Assembly (NCBI GenBank): GCA_938003985.1
Contig: CALKWZ010000048.1
Coordinates: 1-64,000, forward strand
Source of the DNA: an uncultured Verrucomicrobiota bacterium
Lineage (GTDB): Bacteria; Verrucomicrobiota; Kiritimatiellia; CAIQIC01; Lenti-01
DNA length: 64,000 nucleotides
Direction of reading: 5' to 3'
Under the pieces are notes generated by a model. The model did no database searches and was not told the DNA's origin. It saw nothing but the letters and a program-made list of their open reading frames with translations. Numbering within the stretch: position 1 is the first letter of the stretch; every line of letters starts with the position of its first letter. This document shows positions 42,857 to 50,306 of the stretch, one piece after another. The translations under genes were made by a program, and so were the position numbers.

Positions 42857-43620
42857 TCCCGCCGCCGCGGCCAGAGCCGGCAGACCAGCAGGCCGCCTTC
42901 GAACAGCGCATAGAGCGGCAGCGCCAGGGCGACCTGCGACACCACGTCCGGCGGCGTGCAGACCGCGCCGACGACGAACGACCCCAGCAGCACGTATTTC
43001 CGCGCCTGCCGCAGCGCCGTCTGCGAAACCAAGCCCATCCGCTCCGCGAAGACGATCGCCACCGGCGTCTGGAACGCCAGGCCGAACACCAGCGCCAGCG
43101 TCAGGATGAAATCCACCGTCGGCCCCACCGCCGGCTGGTAGGTCAGGTAATCGATGCCCAGATCGAACCGCATGAAGAACCGGAACATCCACGGCGCCAA
43201 CCCCAGCAGGAAGAACAGCGCGCCGCCAGCGAACAGCGCCGCGCACGCCGGCACCGCCGCGCGCACGAACCGCCGCTCGTGCCGGTGCAGTCCCGCCGCC
43301 ACGAACGCCCAGAACTGATAGAACACCCACGGCGAACTGGCCAGCGCCGCCAGCACCAGCGCCGCCTTCATGTAGACGAGGAACGGTTCCGCCGGCTGCA
43401 CCGCCTGCAGCTTCAGTTCGAGGCCGACCGCCTCCATCGCCGCGCGGTACGGCGAGAGGATCAGCCCCGCGAAGCCTTTGGCCCCCGCCAGCGCCGCGAA
43501 AAACGCGGCGGCGAAGCCCCCCAGCGCCAGTCCCAGCCGCACCCGCAGCTCGTCCAAATGCCCCCCCAGACTCATGCGGATTCCGCCGCCGTCTTCCTCG
43601 CGCTGCCGGCTCTCGTTCAT
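42853..43620 (-). CDS. tatC: Twin-arginine translocase subunit TatC
   Basis: A 255-residue, six-helix receptor of the Tat system. MSLGGHLDELRVRLGLALGG is the conserved N-terminal start of TatC, and YMKAALVLAALASSPWVFYQ FWAFVAAGL-like, AVGPTVDFILTLALVFGLAF (about 165-185) and GLVSQTALRQARKYVLLGSF with VCTPPDVVSQ segments are all present. A start at 43575 (directly before MSLGGH) is as plausible as 43620. It binds RR signal peptides and works with either TatA copy in the window. Confidence 0.92.
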   Translation of the reverse strand: MNESRQREEDGGGIRMSLGGHLDELRVRLGLALGGFAAAFFAALAGAKGFAGLILSPYRAAMEAVGLELKLQAVQPAEPFLVYMKAALVLAALASSPWVFYQFWAFVAAGLHRHERRFVRAAVPACAALFAGGALFFLLGLAPWMFRFFMRFDLGIDYLTYQPAVGPTVDFILTLALVFGLAFQTPVAIVFAERMGLVSQTALRQARKYVLLGSFVVGAVCTPPDVVSQVALALPLYALFEGGLLVCRLWPRRRD

Positions 43621-43718
43621 CCCTCGTATTCAACCCCATCCCGCCCCGCCGCGCAAGACCGCGTCCGCCGTTTTTCGTTTGCCAACCGCGCGCGTTCCGT
43701 GGAACCCTGTGGCCGGCC

Positions 43719-44654
43719 ATGAATCCCATTCCCATCAGCGCGGAACAGTCGCCCCTGCTCTTCCTCGAGCTGCTCTACAAGCTGCGCGTGCGCGACGTCA
43801 TGGCGCGCGACCTCGTGACCATCCGGCGCGACGCCACCATGCGCGAGCTGCAGCGCCTGATGCAGGCCCGCCGCGTTTCCGGCGTGCCCGTCGTGGAAAA
43901 CGGGCGCCTCTTCGGCATCGTCAGCATCGAGGATCTCCTCCAGGCCCTCGACGCGCAGCGCATGGACGAGCCCGTCGCGAACTTCATGGCCGCCAACGTC
44001 GTCACGATCGAGGACGACATGCCGCTGGCGATCGCCATCTCCTACTTCAACAAATACGAGTACCGCCGCTTCCCCGTCCTCAACGCGCGCGGCGAGGCCG
44101 TCGGCATCGTCACCGCCCGCTCGATCAACACCCGCCTGCTCGTCGAACTCTTCCGCGAACTCGCCCGCATCGAAAACCAGTACGTCCTGCCGCTCTCCGA
44201 AAACGCGAGCTGCTACTTCCAGACCTTCCGCGTCGCCCGTTCCGACTTCGAGAACGCCGGCAGCGCCGCCACCGAAATCAAGAACGTCCTCCAGAAGCGC
44301 GGGCTCGATCCCAAGCTCATCCGCCGCGTCGCCATCGCCGCCTACGAGCTGGAAATGAACCTCGTGGTCCACTCCGACGGCGGCACGCTCACCTTCCGGG
44401 CCGACGAAGGCGAAATCCAGCTCATCGCCAAGGACCAGGGCCCCGGCATCGCCGACGTCGACCTCGCCATGCAGGAGGGCTGGACGACGGCCAACGACTG
44501 GGTCAAATCCCTCGGCTTCGGCGCCGGCATGGGCCTGCCCAACGCCAAGCGCGTGTCCGACGAATTCCACATCGCCTCCGAGCTCGGCAAGGGCACCACC
44601 GTCACCGTCCGCGACGTCCTGCCGCCCCGCCCGCTCCAAAAACCGCCCGCCTGA
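43719..44654 (+). CDS. CBS-domain protein fused to an RsbW-like ATPase
   Basis: A 311-residue regulator. Two CBS domains (about 24-80 and 85-145; VRDVMARDLVTIRRDATMRE, RVSGVPVVENGRLFGIVSIE, FMAANVVTIEDDMPLAIAIS) bind adenine nucleotides. A GHKL anti-sigma-type ATPase follows (about 175-300): N box AIAAYELEMNLVVHS, G1 LIAKDQGPGIAD, G2 GFGAGMGLPNAKRVSD. CBS-ATPase fusions and separate GHKL ATPases occur near Rex/[FeFe] hydrogenase genes in anaerobes, and this gene lies 2 kb from rex. It probably couples energy charge to gene control; target unknown. Confidence 0.8.
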   Translation: MNPIPISAEQSPLLFLELLYKLRVRDVMARDLVTIRRDATMRELQRLMQARRVSGVPVVENGRLFGIVSIEDLLQALDAQRMDEPVANFMAANVVTIEDDMPLAIAISYFNKYEYRRFPVLNARGEAVGIVTARSINTRLLVELFRELARIENQYVLPLSENASCYFQTFRVARSDFENAGSAATEIKNVLQKRGLDPKLIRRVAIAAYELEMNLVVHSDGGTLTFRADEGEIQLIAKDQGPGIADVDLAMQEGWTTANDWVKSLGFGAGMGLPNAKRVSDEFHIASELGKGTTVTVRDVLPPRPLQKPPA

Positions 44655-44666
44655 CCGCCGCCGGGT

Positions 44667-44694
44667 TTGACTCCCGTCCCGGCGGGCGTATGCT
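44667..44694 (+). promoter_or_regulatory. Predicted promoter of the TIGR03790-type gene
   Basis: TTGACT (44667-44672), 16-base spacer, TATGCT (44689-44694), 18 bases before the ATG at 44712. Confidence 0.55.
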
Positions 44695-44711
44695 TTTCGA
44701 AGGTAGCGACC

Positions 44712-47700
44712 ATGCCGGGCCTCCGACCATTCTGGTTCCTTTGCCTCTTGGCGCCATCGTTGGCGTTCGGCAGCGGCACCGCCTTCCGCACCCTGGTCGT
44801 CGTCAACACCAACTCCGCGGATTCCGTCGAACTGGGCACCTACTACGCCGCGCAGCACGGCATCCCCGACCACCAGATCTGCTCCGTCGGCCTCGCCACC
44901 AACCTGACCACGCTGACGCCCGTCCAGTTCCGCAACGGACTGCGCAACCCCATCTACGACCATCTGGCCGCCGAGGATCTGCAAGGCCAGATCGATTTCG
45001 TCGTGCTCTGCCAGGACTTCCCCACGCGGATCGACGACGTCGAAGGCATCCCCGCCGCGCTCTTCTACGGCTTCCAGGACGCCCCCGGCTACAACGAGGG
45101 CGGCATCGGCTGCAACCTGCCGGAGGACACCTCCAACGAATACTTCCGCGCCGAACGCGCGTTCCGCTCGGCCGACGGCTGGAACGTCACCAACGGATTC
45201 GTCGCGTTCCATCTCGTCGCCTCCAACCTGCCCACCGCCAAGGGGGTGGCGGACCGCGGCGCCGCCGCGCAGTCCTCGTTCCCGGCGGCCGCCGCCTATC
45301 TCTACACCCTCGGCAGCGCGGGCCGCAGCGTCCGCGAGCAACTCTACGCCAACGCGCAGTTCGCGTTCACCTCCCTGCCCGGCTTGCCGTTCACCTGCGC
45401 CATCGCCCCCTACTACGCGGTCCTGTCCGGCAAAACGAACGTGATCGGCTACCACGACGGCTACGGCAACGTTCCCATGCTCGCCCGCACCAACAACGCC
45501 TGGGTCGCCGGCGCCTATGCCGACCACCTGACGTCGCTGGGCGGGTGTTTGCCGACCAATTCCCTCCTGCAGTCCACCGTTCTCGACTGGATGGACATCG
45601 GCGCCACCGCGTCCTACGGCACCGTGGCCGAGCCCTGCAACTACCTCGAGAAATATCCCGATCCCCTCATGGCGTTCTGGTACGCCCGCGGTTTCACCAT
45701 CGGCGAGGCCTACGCCATGGCCGTCGAAGCCCCTTACCAAGGCCTGTTCGCCGGCGATCCGCTGGCCGCGCCGTTCGCCGCGCCGCCCGTCGTCTCCAAC
45801 GTCTCCCACGCGCCGTACCAGATCGTCACCGGCACCGTGCCCGTGCAGGTCGCCGCGTTCGCCCGCTCCAACGGCGTCCCCGCCGCCCGCATCGATTTCT
45901 ACCTCGACGGCCGGTTCCAGACCAACCTCGCCGCCGTCGCCCCCACGCCCGGCAACGTGCTGGCCGTCGCCGTCGCCGGCCACACCAATTCCGTCGAAAT
46001 CGCGACGAACCAGACGCTCGCCGCCGCCGTCGCCGCGCTCGCCGACGAAATCAACGGCGACGTCAACGCGACCGTCCTCGCCCGCGCGTTCGGCGATCGC
46101 CTCGAACTGGCCTACGAGAACTTCGACCGCGCCGGCGACCATGCGCCGGTGTCCGCGTTCGCCGCGACGGGCTCGGCCTCCGCCCTGACCCTCGGCGTCG
46201 GCCGGACCGGCACCAACCTCTATCCGTCCGTCTATCCCGCCCGGAAAAAGTTCTTCCTCTGGGCCCTGACCAACGGCGCCTACAGCACCCTCGCCAACGC
46301 CGGCGACACGGTTTCCCTGACGATCACCCTCACCAACGGCGTGGCCGTCACCAACGTCCTGGTCGCCTCCGCCGGCGAACGGATCACCAACCTTTTCGAA
46401 CGCCTGCGCGTCGCGATTGCGACCAATGCCGTCCTCATGGCCACCAACGGCGTCCGTGTCGACTACATCGCCAACGGTCTCGGCAACGTCCTCAACGACG
46501 CCACGCTTTTCGCCCGCCGGCCCGGCCCCGAAGGCGCCGGCATCCTGATCGACTACGTCGTGACCCCCGCCGCCACCAACCACGGGCTGATCACCAACTT
46601 CAATTTCTCCGCCTTCATGCAGGACTGGCCCGCCGACCTCCGCGCGCGCGCTTCCGTCCTGTTCCACGTGGCGCCCACCGGCGGCGCGCTGGCCGCCACC
46701 GCCGAACTCGACACGACGGTCCTCGCCGAAGGACTCCACGTGCTGGACTTCGTCGTCCAGGACGGCTCGGCCGTGGCCGCCGCCACGCGCCATTCCCTGC
46801 CGCTCCACGTCGGCAATTCCACGCCGCAACTGGCCCTGCTCGGCACCAACGGCGCGGAAGTGGCCGACGGCGCGGCTCCGGCTCTCGCCGCCGGCACCGA
46901 CTTCGGCGCCGGCCCGTGGAGCCAGCCGCGCACCAACGTCTTCGGCCTGCGCAACGCCGGGCCCGCGCCGCTGGCGATTTCCGGCTGGACCACCAATGGC
47001 AGCGGCGCCGCCGCGTTCCAGCTCAGCGGCGTGCCCGCCACGATCGCGGCCGGCGGCGTCTCCAACGTCGCCGTCGTTTTCGCTCCGCCCGCCGCCGGCG
47101 ACTACGAAGCCAGCCTCGCTTTCGCCAGCGACGCCCTCGTGCCGCAGACCAACCTCCTGCTCGCGGGCGCCGGCCGTTTCGAATGGTCCGTCGCGACCGC
47201 CCACGGCGACGCCGTGCCGCCGGCCGGCGGCCATCTCTTTCCGCCCGGCGCCGTCCTCACCAATTCCGTCGCCGCACCCGCGCCCGCCGGCGGCACGCAA
47301 TTCGTCTGCGTCGGCTGGGCTCTCGCCGGCCACGAGCCGGCCTCCGGCGGCGGCACGAATTTCGTCCTGACCGTCACCAACGACGCCGCCCTCGCCTGGC
47401 TCTGGGCCACCAACTTCTGGCTCGACACCCAAGCCGGCGCGCACGGCGCGGTCGCCGTCGCCGACTCCTGGCAGCCCGCCGGCGTCTCCACCCAGATCGC
47501 CGCCCTCCCCGACGACTACTACGGGTTCGCCACCTGGTCCGGCGACGACGTCTCCACCAACAATCCCCTCGACCTGCTGATGGACGCGCCGAAAGCCGTG
47601 CAGGCGAACTTCGCCGCGCTGCTGGCCACCAACGACGTGCCCCAGTGGTGGCTGGCCCAATTCGGCTGGACCAACGACTTCGACGCGGCCGCCCTCGACG

Positions 47701-47990
47701 ACGCCGAACCCGACGGTTTCCCCACCTGGCAGGAATACGTCGCCGACACCGATCCCACCAACGAAGTTTCCTTCCCGCGGATGGCGTTCGTCGCCACCTG
47801 GCAGACGAATGCGCCGGTCCTGACCTGGCCCTTCTCCACCGGCCGGCTCTATTCCATCCAGTGGTGCGACGACATCGTCGGCGGCGAATGGACCGGCCTG
47901 CCGCTGGGCCTCGGCGTCGGCGCATGGACCGACACCAACCCGCCGCCCGCCACCGGCCGCTGGTACCGCATCGCCCCCCAAGTGCCCTGA
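44712..47990 (+). CDS. Large exported TIGR03790-family protein
   Basis: A 1092-residue secreted protein with a signal peptide (1-22, FWFLCLLAPSLAFGSG). Residues 25-370 match the TIGR03790 family: TLVVVNTNSADSVELGTYYA, HGIPDHQICSVGL, DFVVLCQDFPTRID and LAPYYAV-like blocks near the end. The rest is Ala/Thr/Asn-rich beta-sandwich sequence, including an Ig-like 'choice-of-anchor' stretch (around 715-830) and an InlB-type segment (around 835-975), ending YSIQWCDDIVGGEWTGLPLG, a C-terminal pattern shared by many exported proteins of Kiritimatiellota-like bacteria. Function unknown. The start is set by the signal peptide. Confidence 0.72.
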   Translation: MPGLRPFWFLCLLAPSLAFGSGTAFRTLVVVNTNSADSVELGTYYAAQHGIPDHQICSVGLATNLTTLTPVQFRNGLRNPIYDHLAAEDLQGQIDFVVLCQDFPTRIDDVEGIPAALFYGFQDAPGYNEGGIGCNLPEDTSNEYFRAERAFRSADGWNVTNGFVAFHLVASNLPTAKGVADRGAAAQSSFPAAAAYLYTLGSAGRSVREQLYANAQFAFTSLPGLPFTCAIAPYYAVLSGKTNVIGYHDGYGNVPMLARTNNAWVAGAYADHLTSLGGCLPTNSLLQSTVLDWMDIGATASYGTVAEPCNYLEKYPDPLMAFWYARGFTIGEAYAMAVEAPYQGLFAGDPLAAPFAAPPVVSNVSHAPYQIVTGTVPVQVAAFARSNGVPAARIDFYLDGRFQTNLAAVAPTPGNVLAVAVAGHTNSVEIATNQTLAAAVAALADEINGDVNATVLARAFGDRLELAYENFDRAGDHAPVSAFAATGSASALTLGVGRTGTNLYPSVYPARKKFFLWALTNGAYSTLANAGDTVSLTITLTNGVAVTNVLVASAGERITNLFERLRVAIATNAVLMATNGVRVDYIANGLGNVLNDATLFARRPGPEGAGILIDYVVTPAATNHGLITNFNFSAFMQDWPADLRARASVLFHVAPTGGALAATAELDTTVLAEGLHVLDFVVQDGSAVAAATRHSLPLHVGNSTPQLALLGTNGAEVADGAAPALAAGTDFGAGPWSQPRTNVFGLRNAGPAPLAISGWTTNGSGAAAFQLSGVPATIAAGGVSNVAVVFAPPAAGDYEASLAFASDALVPQTNLLLAGAGRFEWSVATAHGDAVPPAGGHLFPPGAVLTNSVAAPAPAGGTQFVCVGWALAGHEPASGGGTNFVLTVTNDAALAWLWATNFWLDTQAGAHGAVAVADSWQPAGVSTQIAALPDDYYGFATWSGDDVSTNNPLDLLMDAPKAVQANFAALLATNDVPQWWLAQFGWTNDFDAAALDDAEPDGFPTWQEYVADTDPTNEVSFPRMAFVATWQTNAPVLTWPFSTGRLYSIQWCDDIVGGEWTGLPLGLGVGAWTDTNPPPATGRWYRIAPQVP

Positions 47991-48002
47991 CCCCTGCCCC
48001 GG

Positions 48003-48083
48003 TTTTACGTAGAACGTAAAAAGTTTCGCGACGTTTTACGTAGAACGTAAAAACTTTGCGGAAAAATTACGTAGTACGTAAAA
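48003..48083. repeat. Three tandem 31-bp-period palindromic repeats
   Basis: TTTTACGTAGAACGTAAAA at 48003-48021 and again at 48034-48052, then a diverged copy with TTACGTAGTACGTAA core at about 48065-48083. Period 31 bp, as at 6075-6124. The array separates the TIGR03790 gene from the DNA methyltransferase gene; a possible -10 TATAGG lies at 48134-48139. Confidence 0.8.
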
Positions 48084-48153
48084 ACTCCGCGAACGGCGGC
48101 GGCCACTCGGGGCTGGCATCCGGCGGCGGTTTGGCGTATAGGAACGGACCGTC

Positions 48154-49266
48154 ATGCCGGTGCCTGCCCATCCGCGTCCCGCCGTGCTCGACCTCTTCGC
48201 CGGGGCCGGGGGCCTCGGCTTGGGACTGACCCGGGCGGGCTTCCGGGTGCAGGCCGCCAACGAATACGAATCCGTCTTCGCGGCCACCTACGCGCTGAAC
48301 CATCCCGAGACGACCGTCGTCGCGGGCGACGTCCTCGATCCGGCCATCCGCGCGGAACTGCTCGCCGCGGCGCAAGGCGTCGACGTCGTCGCCGGCGGCC
48401 CGCCCTGCCAGGGCTTCAGCACCGTCGGCAAGAAAAACGAGGACGACCCGCGCAACAAGCTGTTCTATGCGTTCCTCGACATCGTCGGCCACCTGAAGCC
48501 CCGCGCGGTGCTGTTCGAGAACGTCAGCGGCTTCCGGCGCATGTACGGCGGGCGCGCCTTCCAGGCGCTCGCGGGCGGGCTCGACGATCTCGGCTACGCC
48601 ACGCGCCGGTGCGACCTGCTCAACGCCATGGACTACGGCGTGCCGCAGTCCCGCCAGCGCACGTTCGTCGTGGCGTTCCGCGAAGAAACCGACTTCCGCT
48701 TCCCCGCGCCCACGCACGGCGAGCCCGACAAGCTCTTCCGCCGCGCGCCGCCGCTCACGCTGGCCGACGCCCTCTCCGACCTGCCGCCGGTCGCTTCCGG
48801 CGAATCCGCCGACCGCTACCGGTCGGAACCGCGGAACGACTACCAGCGCACCATGCGGGCCGGCGCCGGCGAAACGCTGACCGAGCACGACGGTCCCTGG
48901 CACGGCGAGCGCTTGCGCGCCGTGCTCGCCCACGTGCCGCCCGGCGGCACGATCCTCGACGTGCCCGAAGCCCTGCGCCCGAAATCGTACTTCGCCAACA
49001 CCTATGCCCGGCTGTGGTGGGACCGCCCCTCCCCCACCATCACGCGCAATTTCGGCACCCCCAGCAGCAGCCGCTGCATCCATCCCCACGCCGACCGCGG
49101 CCTGACCACGCGCGAAGGCGCGCGGCTCCAGAGCTTCCCCGACGCCTACCGCTTCGTCGGCACGCGCATCCGCAAGAACCTCCAGATCGGCAACGCCGTG
49201 CCCCCGCGGCTCGCGGAAGCCATCGGCCGCGAACTCTTCCGCGCCCTCGCCGGCTCCGGCGAATAA
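48154..49266 (+). CDS. DNA (cytosine-5)-methyltransferase, orphan
   Basis: A 370-residue m5C methyltransferase. Motif I DLFAGAGGLGLGLTRAGF, motif IV GGPPCQGFST with catalytic Cys85, motif VI FENVSGF, motif VIII QSRQRTFVV, then a target-recognition region of about 110 residues and motifs IX-X (RLQSFPDAYRF, QIGNAVPPRLAEAIG). No restriction endonuclease or Vsr gene lies beside it, so it is probably an orphan modifying enzyme or what remains of a restriction system. The 31-bp repeats lie just upstream. Target site not predictable. Confidence 0.92.
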   Translation: MPVPAHPRPAVLDLFAGAGGLGLGLTRAGFRVQAANEYESVFAATYALNHPETTVVAGDVLDPAIRAELLAAAQGVDVVAGGPPCQGFSTVGKKNEDDPRNKLFYAFLDIVGHLKPRAVLFENVSGFRRMYGGRAFQALAGGLDDLGYATRRCDLLNAMDYGVPQSRQRTFVVAFREETDFRFPAPTHGEPDKLFRRAPPLTLADALSDLPPVASGESADRYRSEPRNDYQRTMRAGAGETLTEHDGPWHGERLRAVLAHVPPGGTILDVPEALRPKSYFANTYARLWWDRPSPTITRNFGTPSSSRCIHPHADRGLTTREGARLQSFPDAYRFVGTRIRKNLQIGNAVPPRLAEAIGRELFRALAGSGE

Positions 49267-49279
49267 GCGCCCCGCCGAT

Positions 49280-49307
49280 TTGCAACTCGCCGCCGGGCGG
49301 GTATATT
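49280..49307 (+). promoter_or_regulatory. Predicted promoter of tpx
   Basis: TTGCAA (49280-49285), 16-base spacer, TATATT (49302-49307), 30 bases before the tpx ATG. Confidence 0.55.
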
Positions 49308-49336
49308 GGGACGAAAATCAACCCCGGAGGACTCCC

Positions 49337-49837
49337 ATGGCGCTGATCACGTTCAAAGGCAACCCCATCCAGACGTCCGGCGAACTGCCCGACGAGGGCG
49401 CGACGGCACCGGACTTCAAGCTGACCAAGACGGATCTGTCCGACGTCTCGCTGAAGGATTTCGCGGGCAAGAAGAAGATCCTCAATATCACGCCGAGCTT
49501 GGACACGGGCGTCTGCGCGACGTCGGCCAAGAAATTCAACGAGGCCGTTTCGAAACTGGCCGGCGTCGTGTTGCTGAACGTTTCCGCCGATCTGCCCTTC
49601 GCCGCGGGCCGGTTCTGCGAGAGCAACCACCTCCAGAACGTCGTGGCGCTGTCCACTTTCCGCGCGCCGGATTTCGCCAAAGCCTACGGCGTGCGCATCG
49701 CGGACGGCCCGCTGGCGGGCCTGACGGCGCGCGCCGTGGTCGTGCTCGACGCGCAGAACAAGGTGCTGCACGCCGAGCTGGTGCCCGAGATCGCGCAGGA
49801 ACCCAACTACGACGCCGCGCTGGCGGCCGCCCATTGA
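49337..49837 (+). CDS. tpx: Thiol peroxidase
   Basis: A 166-residue 2-Cys peroxiredoxin of the Tpx group that reduces peroxides using thioredoxin. The peroxidatic Cys60 sits in PSLDTGVCATSAKKFN and the resolving Cys94 in AGRFCESNH, matching the spacing of E. coli Tpx. ITFKGNPIQTSGELPDEG opens the fold. CGGAGG lies before ATG 49337. It fits an anaerobe that must handle occasional oxygen. A ferredoxin-like gene follows by 14 bases. Confidence 0.93.
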   Translation: MALITFKGNPIQTSGELPDEGATAPDFKLTKTDLSDVSLKDFAGKKKILNITPSLDTGVCATSAKKFNEAVSKLAGVVLLNVSADLPFAAGRFCESNHLQNVVALSTFRAPDFAKAYGVRIADGPLAGLTARAVVVLDAQNKVLHAELVPEIAQEPNYDAALAAAH

Positions 49838-49851
49838 TTCCGGGGTCCGCC

Positions 49852-50226
49852 ATGAGCGACGAACTCTGCGCCATCGCCGACCAGCGCGGCGTCTCCGCCA
49901 TCCGGCGGCACGTCTTCCTGTGCTGCGACCAGACCAAGCCCAACTGCTGCACCAAGGAACAGGGGCTCGCCTCGTGGGACTACCTGAAAAAGCGCCTGGA
50001 CGAATTGAAACTCACGGGCGACGGGGGCATCTACCGAACGAAAGCCAATTGTTTCCGCATTTGCCAGGGCGGACCCATCTGCGTGGTGTATCCCGAGGGT
50101 ACCTGGTACCGCGGCTGCACGCCCGAAGTGCTCGAGCGCATCATCCAGGAACACCTGATCGGCGGAAAACCGGTCGCGGAATATCTCATCGCCCGGCACC
50201 CCCTCCCGGCGCCTGCGGGCGGTTGA
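49852..50226 (+). CDS. Thioredoxin-like [2Fe-2S] ferredoxin-domain protein
   Basis: A 124-residue protein with cysteines in HVFLCCDQTKPNCCTKEQ and KANCFRICQGGPICVVYPEG and the terminal block PEVLERIIQEHLIGGKPVAE, the pattern of stand-alone (2Fe-2S) ferredoxin-domain proteins such as CobW-adjacent or cyanobacterial types. The extra Cys pairs make other cluster forms possible. Co-transcribed with tpx, so a redox role is likely. Partner unknown. Confidence 0.78.
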   Translation: MSDELCAIADQRGVSAIRRHVFLCCDQTKPNCCTKEQGLASWDYLKKRLDELKLTGDGGIYRTKANCFRICQGGPICVVYPEGTWYRGCTPEVLERIIQEHLIGGKPVAEYLIARHPLPAPAGG

Positions 50227-50267
50227 GCGGGTTGGAGCCGGCGCGCCCCCGCGCCGATCAGAAAACG

Positions 50268-50298
50268 CCCGACGAGGGCGTCGGGTCTCCAAACAGCC
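50268..50298. repeat. Hairpin plus CTCCAAACAGCC element
   Basis: CCCGACG / CGTCGGG stem (50268-50285) with AGGG loop, followed by TCTCCAAACAGCC (50286-50298). The same 12-mer follows a similar hairpin at 3697-3765. It lies between converging genes. Confidence 0.5.
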
Positions 50299-50306
50299 GA
50301 ACGATC

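Noticed and set aside
43478..48019. 1500-codon plus-strand frame across tatC and the TIGR03790 gene
   Set aside because: Arg/Pro/His-rich out-of-frame translation spanning several real genes on both strands.
48154..49266. Complete restriction-modification system
   Set aside because: The neighbours are a TIGR03790 protein and thiol peroxidase; no endonuclease-like gene lies within several kilobases.
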